Origin: Listronotus oregonensis
Taxonomy: Eukaryota; Arthropoda; Insecta; Coleoptera; Curculionidae
Direction: 5' to 3'
Length of the DNA: 64,000 nt
NCBI GenBank assembly: GCA_019359885.1
Contig: JAHBCN010001333.1
Location: 62,001 to 126,000 of the forward strand
In this document: one piece after another, positions 23,072 through 58,185 of the stretch
How the letters are laid out: each line of letters starts with the position of its first letter
Position numbering within the stretch: position 1 is the stretch's first letter
The notes under the pieces: generated by a model
What the model saw: only the letters and a program-made list of their open reading frames with translations
Database searches by the model: none
What the model was told of the DNA's origin: nothing
Translations under genes and position numbers: made by a program

Positions 23072-23481
23072 CAAAGATAATATTACTACGGATAGATGGT
23101 TCATTTAAATGGGGCGCTCTGAATCAGTTCGGAGATATCAATGCTTCCGTAAATGCGAATAAAATTAAGTCGGTAACCCCTGCCCCAGCGAAACGAGGTA
23201 CGAAACCATGCGCGACGTTGCCAATGTCTGTCGCTTGTACCTTATTCGGAATACGAAGTAGCGAAAACGGACGGCTAAACGGGTTGTATATTTTCTAGTC
23301 GCGTTTCATCACGCCAATAGTAACGGCCTGCCGGCAACACTGTTTAACTTTCGTTCAAGGATTGAAATGCATAGCGCGAAAATCTCTCGATGGACATCGG
23401 CTCGAGTTAGCCAAAGTCCATTAGGGGTATCAAAAATATAGCATTGAATGGTTTATCTTATCCGTAGTAGTATTATCTTTG
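23072..23481. mobile_element. GC-rich MITE with 7-bp target duplication
   Basis: The ends CAAAGATAATATTACTACGG and the inverse of CAAAGATAATACTACTACGG form an inverted repeat. The flanks ATCTTAC (23065-23071) and ATCTTAC (23482-23488) are identical. The interior, about 410 bases, is markedly richer in CpG and GC than the neighbourhood and has no coding frame. The superfamily is unknown. Confidence 0.82.
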
Positions 23482-23954
23482 ATCTTACATGCCCTTTCTG
23501 GTGAAATTTGACAATTTATTAAAATTATTTGCCTGAAATAATATTTTAAAATAAAATACACTCTCCTACTGCCACTTTGTTTATCTGCATATTATTAGAT
23601 TTTTTTATCGCTTTTGTTAAAAATGTTTTTAGTCCTAAAAAACCATATATCATACTTGATACTTTACCGCAAATTTAGATTTTTTTTAAATCATGTTATT
23701 TCTTGCTCAGTCTGGAGTGTGACTTAAGGTTAATCAAAAACTGTAACAAAAAGATTTGATCGATATTCAAGAACAAAAAAGTTAATAATGGCCCCTATCA
23801 TTTTAAATATTCTCATCCAAAGAACATAAAACTAATTTTGCAAAACGTTCACATTACATGATTGCATAGAAAAGCTATACAATAAAAATAAAGATATATC
23901 CTTATTATTTTTGCCTAACTAAAACTATTTTCTATTAATTTCATTTGAATTGTC

Positions 23955-47743
<23,789 letters not shown>

Positions 47744-47763
47744 CTAAAATAAAATGTATTTAA

Positions 47764-47875
47764 AAAAAAAAGTTTTTTTTTTTTTTTTTGTTTTTAAATT
47801 AATGCATTTGCCTTTTTTTTTTTATTAATATTTTTTTATATTTTTAATTTTTATTAAATTAATTAAATTTTAATA

Positions 47876-47967
<92 letters not shown>

Positions 47968-47987
47968 TATAATATATACTATATATA

Positions 47988-48032
<45 letters not shown>

Positions 48033-48060
48033 TATTATATTATATATATATATATATATA
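47764..48060. repeat. Poly-T/A and (TA)n low-complexity block
   Basis: A/T-only text with an alternating TA tract of about 80 bases at 47880-47962 and further TA-rich palindromic text to 48060. Confidence 0.9.
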
Positions 48061-48158
48061 AAGGTGTCCCAGAATATGTGAGCAATCCGTCTAATCTAAT
48101 AGAAAACCCAAAAATATTATGGCAAGTTCCGGGTAAACTTTTTCCCACGAGCCTTCCC

Positions 48159-49073
48159 CCACGGAGATACAGGTACATAACGGACGACCTTGGAAATCTT
48201 TTTTTATAAATAACTTTTAAAATACTAGGCGTAATTTAATATTTTTTTAATATGACGGTTACTAAATAAGTCTTCCTAAAATGAACCCATTAATTCATAT
48301 TTGGCTTATTTAGTTTGCCAGGGACGGACTAGATCTGACACAATAATAGCAATTTTTTTTAACACCCTGTATGATAAAGGCTCAACAATATTATTTTTGA
48401 ATAGGTTTAACATAAAATAAAAAAAAGGTACCCTTGATTGACATCGATAAAATCAACTGTTTACGAGAAATAAAATATTATGTGGTACACTAAAAAATGC
48501 TTCTTAATGCATAGTACTTATATGCCAAATTTCATTAAAATATCTGGTGTAGTGGTATTACAGATTTTAATAATAAATGATTTATTTTTGAAAATTTTAC
48601 CACCCTGTATCTCAAAAAGTTAGGGGGTTTGGGACATACGTTCATAAGAAGTTTTTTTTCTTTTAAAAGGACCCACAAATTGTTTCCCCCAAAATTGACG
48701 TCCAATTAGAAAAAAACCCCGTATAATGTAAAAAAAAATTCCAACCATGATATTTTTTTTCTCGTAAACAGTTGATTTTATCGATGTCAATCAAGAGCAC
48801 CTTTTTTATTTTAAAAGGTTAAACTTTCTAAAAAATATTGTTGAGCCTTTATTATACAGGGTTTTAAAAAAAAATTCTATTATTGTGTCAGAGCGTCCGT
48901 CCCTGGCAAACTAAATAACCCAAATATGTTTTTTAAGGGTTCATTTTAAGAAGACTGCATCTAGTAACCATCATATATTATTAAAAAAATATTTAATTAC
49001 GCCTAGTATTTTAAAAGTTATTTAAACAAAAACGATTTCCAGGGGCTTCGGTTATGTACCTGTATCTCCGTAG
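48159..49073. repeat. Long inverted repeat with arms of about 0.33 kb
   Basis: Outer anchors are GGAGATACAGGTACATAAC (48161) and GTTATGTACCTGTATCTCC (49052). Inner anchors are TTGACATCGATAAAATCAAC (48438) and GTTGATTTTATCGATGTCAA (48771). Both arms also share ACACCCTGTAT-like text and the GGGACGG block. The loop is about 48495-48740. It looks like a fold-back DNA element; the start GGTGTCCCAGAA at 48063 may be its true left edge. Confidence 0.85.
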
Positions 49074-49089
49074 CTATCACAGCCTAGAC

Positions 49090-49298
49090 CAGTGATGGGC
49101 AAAGTACGGCCCGCAAAAGTATTTAATCCGGCCCGCCGACGATCTTTCGAAATTATAAGTATACCTATTATATACTATTAATTTCTATAATTAAAATATA
49201 GATTTTAAAATAAATTGCATTTTGGCTATACTCCTGGCCCTCTTCTAAAATTTCTTAAAACTTTCTGGCCCCCCATGAAGAAAGTTTGCCCACCACTG
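49090..49298. mobile_element. hAT MITE (CAGTGATGGGCAAA ends)
   Basis: The ends CAGTGATGGGCAAAGTACGG and the inverse of CAGTGGTGGGCAAACTTTC match the widespread hAT terminus. The flanks GCCTAGAC (49082-49089) and TCCTAGAC (49299-49306) are an 8-bp target duplication with one mismatch. At about 209 bases it is non-autonomous. Confidence 0.9.
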
Positions 49299-49674
49299 TC
49301 CTAGACACTCTAGAGATGAAGGAACGAATAAAGTGGGAAACCGCAATTATTCCTCGAAACTGAACCTATTAAAGAGGCTCGTCGGTGGGCAAGAAAATGA
49401 AGCATTCTTAAAAAAGTGGGGTCAATAATAAGGCGAACAGCTCTTCTTTACGTGGAATTAAGAATGCTAAGAATATAGAATAAGAACGTGTAAACAATAT
49501 TCGAAGCAGGCTCTGATTTGAGATACAAACCACCTAAACTATGTGCCTGGATTTCCAGTTTTCTTTTTAGTCGATGTGTATCTAATGGTATTGGTACTCT
49601 TTTATTTTTTACCAAATCAGTGCTGGGGTACCTGGTGTCTTAATGCTCCGTACTGGCAGCGACTTCCACATTCA

Positions 49675-49940
49675 TAGTTTTGCTGGTGTAGTGGCTAGCG
49701 TACCAGCCTTTTACCGTGGACACCCGGGTTTGATTCCCGCAAACTGTCAACTGGACTTTTTCATAGCTCGTCACCTCACAGAAGGCAATGGCAAACCACT
49801 ATGTAGTATTTCTGCCTAGTAATCCCTCTCAAAATGTGCTTCGGAGGGCACGTTAAGCTAGTGGTCCCGCAATCTGTGTAAACACAATTGGTACCCAACA
49901 CAAATATGTGCGAGTGGTTATGAATAAATCTCTTTAGCAA
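49675..49940 (+). mobile_element. tRNA-derived SINE with LINE-like tail
   Basis: A pol III box A-like TGGTGTAGTGGCTAGCG (49684-49700) and a near-perfect box B GGGTTTGATTCCC (49726-49738) stand at tRNA-like spacing. The body has GAAGGCAATGGCAAACCAC, and the 3' part is GTGCTTCGGAGGGCACGTTA, a text found at the ends of some insect LINEs. It is not a functional tRNA: the acceptor stem does not close. Confidence 0.85.
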
Positions 49941-50999
49941 ACCCTTTGATAAATACTTAATTGGGGCACCAAAAATGCTATTCTGTTTAAACACAATTAT
50001 AACATTAATTCTCAAATGGTTTTCAGAAAACAACAAAGAAGCTTAAGTTAAATAGTAAAATATATTTAACTTTAGTGTTTTGATTCCCAATTTAAAAATT
50101 TCAGGGCATCAACCTCATTTCTTTTTAAGAATAAAATCAAAACCGCAATCAACATTGCATTTTATTATCATTTTCCAGCACACAAATATCACTGCCAACT
50201 TAACACCTTTACTTAGAACTTGTTGCTATTTTAAAATAATTTAAAAATCAACGTTGCTTTTCACATTTGTGTTGTACCATGTACCAGTCGTTTAAAAATA
50301 GATTTTATTTCTGAATATTTTATTACATTTTGCTAATCTTTGCACATGAACAAATATGAAATATTTATTAAAAAAAAAAAATTAAAGCTGAAAAGTTAAG
50401 ATCTTAATTGGGTTCCAAACCCAATTTTTGGGATTAGGGTTGTAATCTCTAGTTTGTATGGGAATCGAAATATTTGAAAAAAATGTCCAATATTAATTAT
50501 AATAGGGGTTTTTAATTAAATCTGACTACACGCTCGTTTCTTCAGTTCAAATAAACCAAAATAACCTATCATAACCATAGATGGTAAGGCATTGTGATAA
50601 ATTTAAAAAGCAGGGCATAATCTAGGCATTTGGGGTACCGAACTAAAAAGACATACTGAAATAAAAAAATTTAAAAAAATAATCACAATTTAAAAGGTCA
50701 GGGAGAAAAAAAACCGAAGCGATTTTTATTTACGGGGGAAAAAAACCTTCACGGGCCGAAAGGGGTTTTTAATGATCGTTTCCCGAATCGTCCTATTTGT
50801 AAAAAATACTTTCGGGGAACTGATCAAATTTACAACTACTGGTAGAAAACAAAAAAAAACGCCCCCCGGACGTCCTCCACCCGGAAGAATAAAAAAGTTG
50901 AAAAAAAGGGGGAGATAGTTAATCCCCCCAGTCACATCCTCCGTCGCGAATGTATTTAGGTTTATTTTCTACTGTATGGAGATTTAAAAGGGGAAAAAA
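49941..50999. other. No gene recognised; sequence quality falls towards the right
   Basis: AT-rich without known exons. From about 50600, over-long A, C and G runs become common, so short frames here are not trustworthy. Confidence 0.4.
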
Positions 51000-51570
51000 A
51001 TCATCCATAAAAAATAAATGGTACACCAGTTAACTGAAGATGCCCCTGCTCGACGAACAAATTTTTGGGAAATTTGAGGAAACCATTGCACGGCATCCTA
51101 CCTATTTCCATAAAAATTTGGTTTTAGTGATGAGTGTACATTATTTCTGAACGGTAATGTTCATAGACAAAATTGTCGTTATTGGAGTGAACTAATTTTT
51201 CACGTCTCATACTCAATATTCAGAAAAAATAAACTTTTGGGGAAAGGGGATATTGGGAAACCATATTGGGGGGCCCGCTATTCATCGAAAAAAATTTAAC
51301 GGGGGAAACTGTATTTGGATATGCTGAAAGATACTTTTGCCCCCCTAATAACCGAAATCTTCGAAGCGAATCCTAATGAATTTGATATGGATATTGTATT
51401 CCAGCAAGATGGAGCCCACCACACTACTGCAGACAAGTTCGGAAAAATTTTCCCCCCTGTTGGATTGGCCGTCGAGGGCCGTGGAAGGGAAAGCTCGCTC
51501 GCCAGTTTGGGACACCTCTGGACTTTTTTCTAGGGGCTATTTAAAGGGAAAAGGTGTACGAAACTGAGCC
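51000..51570 (+). pseudogene. Mariner-like transposase fragment (DDE_3 type), degraded
   Basis: The frame pieces FSDECTLFLNGNVHRQNCRY (51125-51185), LDMLKDTFAPLITEIF and MDIVFQQDGAHHTT (51316-51430) correspond to the first and second catalytic-Asp blocks of insect mariner-like transposases. A following shifted piece gives GRRGPWKGKLA-like text. Several frameshifts are present, and some may be consensus errors in this poor region. Confidence 0.72.
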
Positions 51571-51739
51571 TTCAATTTTGGGATAGGGACAGAGAAAAAA
51601 AATATTTGTAAAAATATCGATGTTACTGTGTTTGAAAATTTTCCCGGCGTGAAATTTCAGACCGACTGTTCTTGTGTCAAGAAGTTCAAGGCAACCATTT
51701 CCAGCATCTTCTCAACTGAACTCAACGTATTTATTTGAA

Positions 51740-52081
51740 TTTTTTTTTTTTTTCAAGGGGCTTAAATTTTTGGTTTAAATTGTAATTTAGGGTTTTAATT
51801 TTTTTAAATTAAATTTTTTTGTAAAAAAAAACCATTTTTTTTTTAAAGTTAAAAAAAAGGGGGTTCATTTGGGACCTTTATATTTTAAAAGGGTTTTGGG
51901 TAAAATTTTAAACCCTTTCTTTTTCCAGGGAAGCTTTTAAAAGGGATTGCCCCAAAACAAAAAACCCAACCCTTTTTTCCAATTTAAAAATTTTTTTTTT
52001 TTTTTTTTCCCAAAGAAAATTTTGGGGCCCGGGCCCAGGCAGCCCAATTTTTAAAAATTTTTTAAAAATTTTTTTTTTTTG

Positions 52082-52122
<41 letters not shown>

Positions 52123-54805
52123 AAAATTAATTTAGGGCATAATTTAAAAACCCCAATTTTAAAATTTTGTTACCCTTTTCTTGGGGGGATTTAAAAAAAT
52201 TTAAATTTAATTTTTTTCCAAAACCCAAATTTTAATTTGGAAAAAAAATAAGGTTTTTTAAATTTTTCTTTTTTTTTTTAAATTATTAAAACCTTAATTT
52301 TTAAAAGTTTTAAAATTTAAATTTATCCTTTAAAATATTTAAACAAAATTATGGGGGAATTTTGTTTTAACTTTTTTTTCACAAAAAAATAAAAAAAATT
52401 TATTTTTCATAAAATCCCTTTAAAAAAAAATTTTTTTTTTTTTTTAAAGGTTTTTTAAAAAAAAATTTTTTTTTTTTTTTTAAAATTTTTTTTAAAAAAA
52501 ATTTTTTTAATTTAAAAAAAAAATTTTTTTTCCCCCTTCCAAAACAAAACCCCCTTAATTTAAAAAAAAAAAAAAATTAAAAAAAAAAAAAAAAAAGGGA
52601 AAAAAAAAATAAAAATTTTTGGGTTTTTAACCCCCCTTTTTTAAAAAAAAAATTTTTTTAAAAGGTTTTTTGTTTTTTTTTTTTTAAAAAAAAAAATTTT
52701 TTTAAAAATTTTTTTAATTTAAAAAATTTTTTTTTTTTTTAAAAAAAAATTAAAAAATTTTTTTTAAAAAAAAAAAAAAAATTTTTTTAAAAAAAAAAAA
52801 TTTTTTAAAAAAATTTTTAAAAATTTTTTTAAAAAAAAAAAAATTAAAAAAGGGGGAAAAACCAAAAATTTTTTTCCCCCCCAAAAAAAAAAATTTTCCC
52901 AAAAAAAAAATTTTTTTTTTTTTGGTTTTCCCCCCAAATTTTTTTTTAAAATTTAAAAAAATTTTTTCCTTTTTAAATAAACCCCAATTTAAAAAAAAAT
53001 TTTTTTTTTTGGGGGTTTTTTTTGGAAAATTTTTTTTTTTTTTTTTAAAAAAACCCCCATTTTTTAAATTTTTAAAAAAAAAAAAAAAATTTTTTTCCAA
53101 AAAAAAACCCCCTTTTAAAAAAATTTTTAAAAAAGGGAAAAAAAAAAAATTTTAAAAAAAAAAAATTTTTTTTTTAAAAAAAAAAAAAAAAATTTAAAAA
53201 AATTTTTAAAAAAAAAACAAAAAAAAAAAAATTTTTTTAAAAAAAATTTTTCCAAAAAAAAAAAGGGGGGGTTTTTAAAAAAAAAAAAGGTAAAGGTTTT
53301 AAATTTTTTAAACTTTTCCAAATTTTTTTTGGGGGTTTTGGAAAAGGGTTTTAAAAAGGGGGGGAAAAAAAAAAAAAATTTTTTAAAGGGAAAACCCTTT
53401 TTTCCCCCCAAAAAAAGGGAAAAATTTTTTAAAACAAAAACCCCCAAAAAAAAAAAAAGGGAAAAAAACTAAATTTTTAAAAATTTTTTAAAAAAAAAAA
53501 AAAAAAAAATTTTTTAAAAAGGGGTTTTTTAAATTTTTTTTTTTTTAAAAAAAAGGGGGAAAAAGGGGGTTAAAAATTTCCCCCCCAAAAAAAATTTTAA
53601 ACCAAAATTTAAAGGGTTTTTCCCCCCGGAAAAAAAAAGGGGGGGTTTAAAAATTTTTTTCAAATTTTAAAAAAAATGGGGGAAAAAAAGTTTTGGGAAA
53701 ACAAACCCCAGGAAATTTTCCCCCAAAAAAAAAAAACCCCCCCCCGGGGCCCTTTTTTTAAAAAAAATTTTTTTTTTTTTTTTGGGGTTTTTTTTGTTTT
53801 TTTTTTAAAAATTTTTTAAAATTTTTTTTTAAAAAAAAAAAAAAAATTTTTTTTTTTAAAGGGGGAAAAAAAAAATTTCCTTTTTTTTTTAAAAAAAGCT
53901 ACGGGGTTTTAAAAAAAAAAATTTTTTTTTTTTAAAAATTTTAAAAAAACCCAAAAAAAAAGGGGAAAAAAATTTTCCCAAAAAATTTTAAAAAAAAAAA
54001 TTAAAGGCCCCAAAAAAGGGGAAAAAAAATTTTTTTTTAAAAAAAAATTTTTTTGAAAATTTTTTTTTTTTGGGGGGTTTTTCTTTTTTTTAAATTTAAA
54101 AAAATTTTTTAAAAATTTTTTTTAAACCCCGAAAAAAAAAAAAAATTTTTTTTTTTTTTTTTTTTTCCCAAAAAAGGGGTTTTTTGGGGGGAAAAAAAAA
54201 AAAAAAAAAAAAATTTTTTTTAAAGGTTTTTTTTTTAAATTTTAAAATTTTTTCTTTTAAAAAAAAAAAAATTTTTTTTAAAAAAAAAAAAAAAATTAAA
54301 AAAATTTTTTAAAAAAAATTTTTTTTTTTAAAAAAAAACCCCAAAAAAAAAAAAATTTTAAAAAAAAACCCCCAAAAAAAAATTTTAAAATTTAAAAAAA
54401 AAAAACCCCCTTTTTTTTTTTTTTTTAAAAAAATTTTTTTTTTTGGGTTTTGGGGGAAAAAAAAAAATTTTTGTTTTTTAAAAAATTTTCCTTTTTTTTT
54501 TTTTTTAAATTTGGGGGGTTTTTTTTGGTTTTTTTAAAAAATTTTTTAAAAAAAAAAAAAATTTTAAAAGGGTTTTTTCCCCCCCCCAAGGGAAAAACCC
54601 CGGGGGTTTTTTTGGTTTTTTTTTTCCCCGTTAAAAAATTTTTTTTTTTTCCCCCCCCAAAAAAAAAAAAAAAAAATTTTTTGGGGGGGTTTTTTTTTTA
54701 AAAAGGGGGTTTTTTTTTTTTTTTGGGGGTTTTTTTTTTAAAAAAAAAAATGGAAAAACCCAAACCCCCCCAAAAAAAAAAAAACCTTTTTTTTTTTTTT
54801 TTAAA
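51740..54805. other. Homopolymer-run zone, probable consensus/assembly artefact
   Basis: For about 3 kb the text consists almost wholly of runs of 3 to 30 identical bases (A, T, and blocks of C or G), with hardly any ordinary dinucleotide context. The open frames here read only Lys, Phe, Pro, Gly and Asn (AAA, TTT, CCC, GGG). Normal complexity returns abruptly at about 54806. I know of no natural sequence with this texture; mis-called homopolymer lengths in noisy long reads over an unresolved repeat is the likely cause. No gene should be called here. Confidence 0.85.
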
Positions 54806-54829
54806 AGGCTCAAGTGATTTTGATAAATA

Positions 54830-55690
54830 AAGATAGAGATTCTTAAATCTCACTTTTTATATTCTTGAAAATTCATTAATGTTTCTAGGTTTTACCCAAA
54901 TTTTTTTCTTTATTTTTACTATTAACAAATGGTTTAAAGAAATAGGCCCGGGGTTTTATCAGCATTGAAAAAAAAAAAAAAGGCAAAAACTCCAGAAATT
55001 ATTTAAAAACCACTGTATGTGGGCGTGCTGGCCCAGCTGGATCCGGTTTTTTTCCTTTTTGTTTTCAAAACGTTTAAAAATAATATCTTGCACAAAATGA
55101 TCTAGGATTGTAATTGGCTGATAAAAAACGAATTAATATAAAAATTTTTTGACGTTTTTGGGAAAGGTTTCACGAATAAAACCGATTTTGTTCATAAATG
55201 AGACTTGAAATACATTATACCCCTAACAATAAGTCTAAAAAAAAAGCAGTCCAAACAGTGGATAAAACCCAGTTGTCAATTCCTTTCTTCGGGGTTATGG
55301 TAACTGTTTGTTTTATTAAAGGCAATTTGTTTTTGATTACCAAAAGGGCAAAATTATAGAAGGGTTTTACTATTTTAATCTTTTAGTTTAATGGATAAAA
55401 AAAATTCTTGGAAAAAAACCCGGGTTTTTACAGAAGAAAAAAATATTTTTCTTCAGGATAATGCACCTACGCAAAAAAAATGTTTTGGTAATAATCTATA
55501 AATTTTTGGGAACCACAATACCCACGTTTGGCCTTGGGACTTCTCCTTTTTCTTCAAACTAAAACCCTTTTTCCATTTTATTTTTTTTTTAAATATAGAG
55601 ACAATTGCTTCTGTAGAAGGGTATTTTGGCACCTGAAGGAACATTATTTTAGGAAGGGGTTTCAACATCATTGAAAGCGATTATGTTGCA
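54830..55690 (+). pseudogene. Mariner (D34D-like) transposase relic
   Basis: Scattered plus-strand pieces follow the order of a mariner transposase: SLKKKQSKQW (about 55230), DYQKGKIIEGFYYF (55337-55378), LQDNAPTQKK (about 55454, second catalytic Asp) and PWDFSFFFKLK (about 55535, in the position of SPDLAP-D-LFP-LK). There are stops and shifts throughout. Homopolymer errors may add to true decay. Confidence 0.65.
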
Positions 55691-56222
55691 AAATAAAAAT
55701 AAATTTAAAATTTTAAATTTATTTTTTTTCCCCCCGTATTATGGAGTTAAACAGGTTTTTTAAAAAAAAATGATAAAAATGAATATCATAATTTTTTTAG
55801 AAATAATATTTTTAAACTAACTCATGAGTTTAAAAAATAGTGTATATTAAAAACAATTAAAGGTATAGTCTGTCTCAAAGTATACCGTGTTAGCTCTTGC
55901 CCATTTATGGATTATATCCGACAGCAATAAAACTGCGAATCGGTGGTTTAAAGACAGAACATTAGGACGGACTTTAAAATTAAAGATTTATAATTTATTT
56001 TTTTTTAGGTAAGTATAATCTTAAAATTACATTAAGAAATTAAATATATGCAAATTTTTAAATAAATTTATAACTGCATTATCTATACAAATTACATTTT
56101 TAATCTAAATTTTAAATCTAATTCTTTTACTATCAAGCATCTTTAGATTAATTACAATAGGATTTTGTTTTTTTTGGATAGAAAGGAAAGGGGTCCTAAT
56201 TGTTATAATTGCTGTAGTGTTT

Positions 56223-57060
56223 TCAGCTCTCAACTGGTATGTTAGTAATTACTTTTTTTATTAAATTTATAACCTGGGGCTTAAAGAAGGTGTAACATTT
56301 TCTGCTCTGATCTTTGATTTTTTTGGTTCCCAAATGCTCTTGGGTTAAACATACAATGATAGGGAAAAAAGCCGTAAGACGTTTGCCCACCTGTTCAGCC
56401 AAATTATACATACATATTTTTTTTTTAATTGCATAAAAATTTAGGACTTCAAAAGATGTTTTTTTTTGTAACTGAATTAAAATAAATATATTTTCCAAAA
56501 AAATTTCCTGGTTTTCAGTTTTTGAACTTGATGAAGCTGGTGTTTTGTAGCAGAGGGTGGGTACTTGCGTTATCCATGACAATAACATGTTGTTTGGAAT
56601 TTTTTTTAAAAAGAAATTTTTGAAACCATTTTTAAAAAAAGTTCTGCCTTTATCCTCTGATAATCCAATGGAATCCTTAAACCAGAAAACGAAGCAGTTT
56701 GGGACAAATCCTTTCTGAACCAGCGTGTTTTTGGTAATGCGTTTTCCTTTATTTGAAGGTGCTTTCGTTGACAGTTTTACTGGAATAACCCCCTTTGGAT
56801 CTTTTCTTGTATCGAACCATGTTTCACCCAATAAATTATGGATCTGTTTTCTCCCCATATCTTTTAATTTCTTAAGGTAATTAAATCTCCAAGTGCGTAA
56901 TCTGTGCGATTCCATTACTACTTGTCTTTTGTCTTTTTTCGGTATTTAAATCCCATTTTACAAACAACTCTATGGATGGACGGCTAATATTTATATTGGT
57001 TTCGTCTTCGTCTAGCTTCTTTTTCAGTTTATCCAAGGTAGAATAACCCCCCTTTCTAAA
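56223..57060 (-). pseudogene. IS630/Tc1-like insect DDE transposase, degenerate
   Basis: A 230-codon minus-strand frame (56915-56223) follows the layout of a DDE family often left as uncharacterised protein in insect genomes: MESHRLRTWRFNYLKKLKDM, then ETWFDTRKDP (first acidic residue region), KGKRITKNTLVQKGFVPN, and CYKTPASSSSKTENQEIF. Upstream in another frame, SRPSIELFVKWDLNT extends it to about 57060. The usual MDNA-YH and LPPYH-LNPIE blocks are damaged or absent, so it is judged inactive. The open frame may be partly accidental in this error-prone stretch. Confidence 0.6.
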
Positions 57061-57914
57061 GACAATATTTTTTCCTTCTTATTAGGTCCTATCACTATTG
57101 TCTATACGGTGAGATTGAAAATCACTACTTTTTTTTCTTTTGTTCAATTCTTCACTAATAATAATACCCCTTATCGATGATATTGGGTTTTTGTAAGTAG
57201 ACGGTTTTTTTTTAAACTTCTTGTTTAATTAGACCTCTACTGTTTAAAAGTTTCATAAAATTTTTCACAACCTGTTTTGCATCAAATTACAAATGATTTC
57301 GAAGAAAATTTATATTTCGAAAAACAATTTTTTCAAACGCACAGTAAAAACGGTTATTCAACACTGCCACAAAAATATTAGCCAAAATATTTATATGCCT
57401 AATGGTTAATACTCAAAAAAACCGGCCCCCCTGCCTTATGAAAAAATGGGTTTACCCAATAAAAATATGGGGTCCTAAAAAACCTAAGTTTAATTTAAAA
57501 GGCTATTTTATTAAGGGCTTCACCTATTTTTGCCATAAAAGATCGAAAATTAGAGTTTAAAATGTTTTTTTTTTTATTTTTTTCTATTTTATGGCGGTTT
57601 TTGAATCTTTTAAGAAAAATAAAAAAAAATTTTTTTTTTTAAGTTTTTGTCAATAAAATGCATCCATTTAAGTTAAGCAATTTCTAGTGATTTGTTTTAT
57701 ATTCTACGGAAAGACAAAAAAAAATGAAAAAAATTTTATTGGATTTTCATATTTCTTTAAAAAAATTTTTAAAAAAGGGAATTTTTCAATTTTTTTTATT
57801 TTATTTTTAGAACTTTCAATATAAAAAAAATTTACTTTAAAAAAAGTTATTATTTGATTTTTACTTCTCAAAAAATGGAGCCGCTATTCTCCAATTACCA
57901 AATTAAATATTTAA
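57061..57914. other. No gene recognised, many over-long homopolymers
   Basis: AT-rich text with frequent runs of T and A. Nothing interpretable. Confidence 0.4.
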
Positions 57915-58185
57915 TACTAGTGAAAAGCCTGTCTTCCCAGGGGGAGACAATATTAAGTAGCCTCTGTCTCCGTAAAACGCCTTCCGTACGGCTAACGGTA
58001 AAAAAACACTTTTTTGTCTTTTTTTTTGCCCCGGGGCAAATTAAAAACAGGTTTTTTCTCCCTCAAAATCCACTTCAAAATTTATGATTTTATGATAACT
58101 TTCAAATAAAGAAAAAAATATATATACCTCCCCTAAAATAATCACATTACAAATTAATATTAATACCTACAGGAAACATAGAAAG
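57915..58185 (+). repeat. Dispersed repeat with GAAAAGCCTG head, copy 2
   Basis: This matches 21145-21430 in order: ACTAGTGAAAAGCCTGTC, GACAATATTAAGTAGCCTCT, ACGCCTTCCGTACGGCTAAC and the ATATATACCT tail. The middle has base-run errors compared with copy 1. Confidence 0.65.

Noticed and set aside
49681..49755. A functional tRNA gene
   Set aside because: Box A and box B are present but the acceptor stem does not pair, and the unit continues into a SINE body and LINE-like tail.
52750..54813. Several frames of 60-116 codons in the homopolymer zone
   Set aside because: They contain almost only Lys, Phe, Pro, Gly and Asn from runs of one base. The underlying sequence is not credible.
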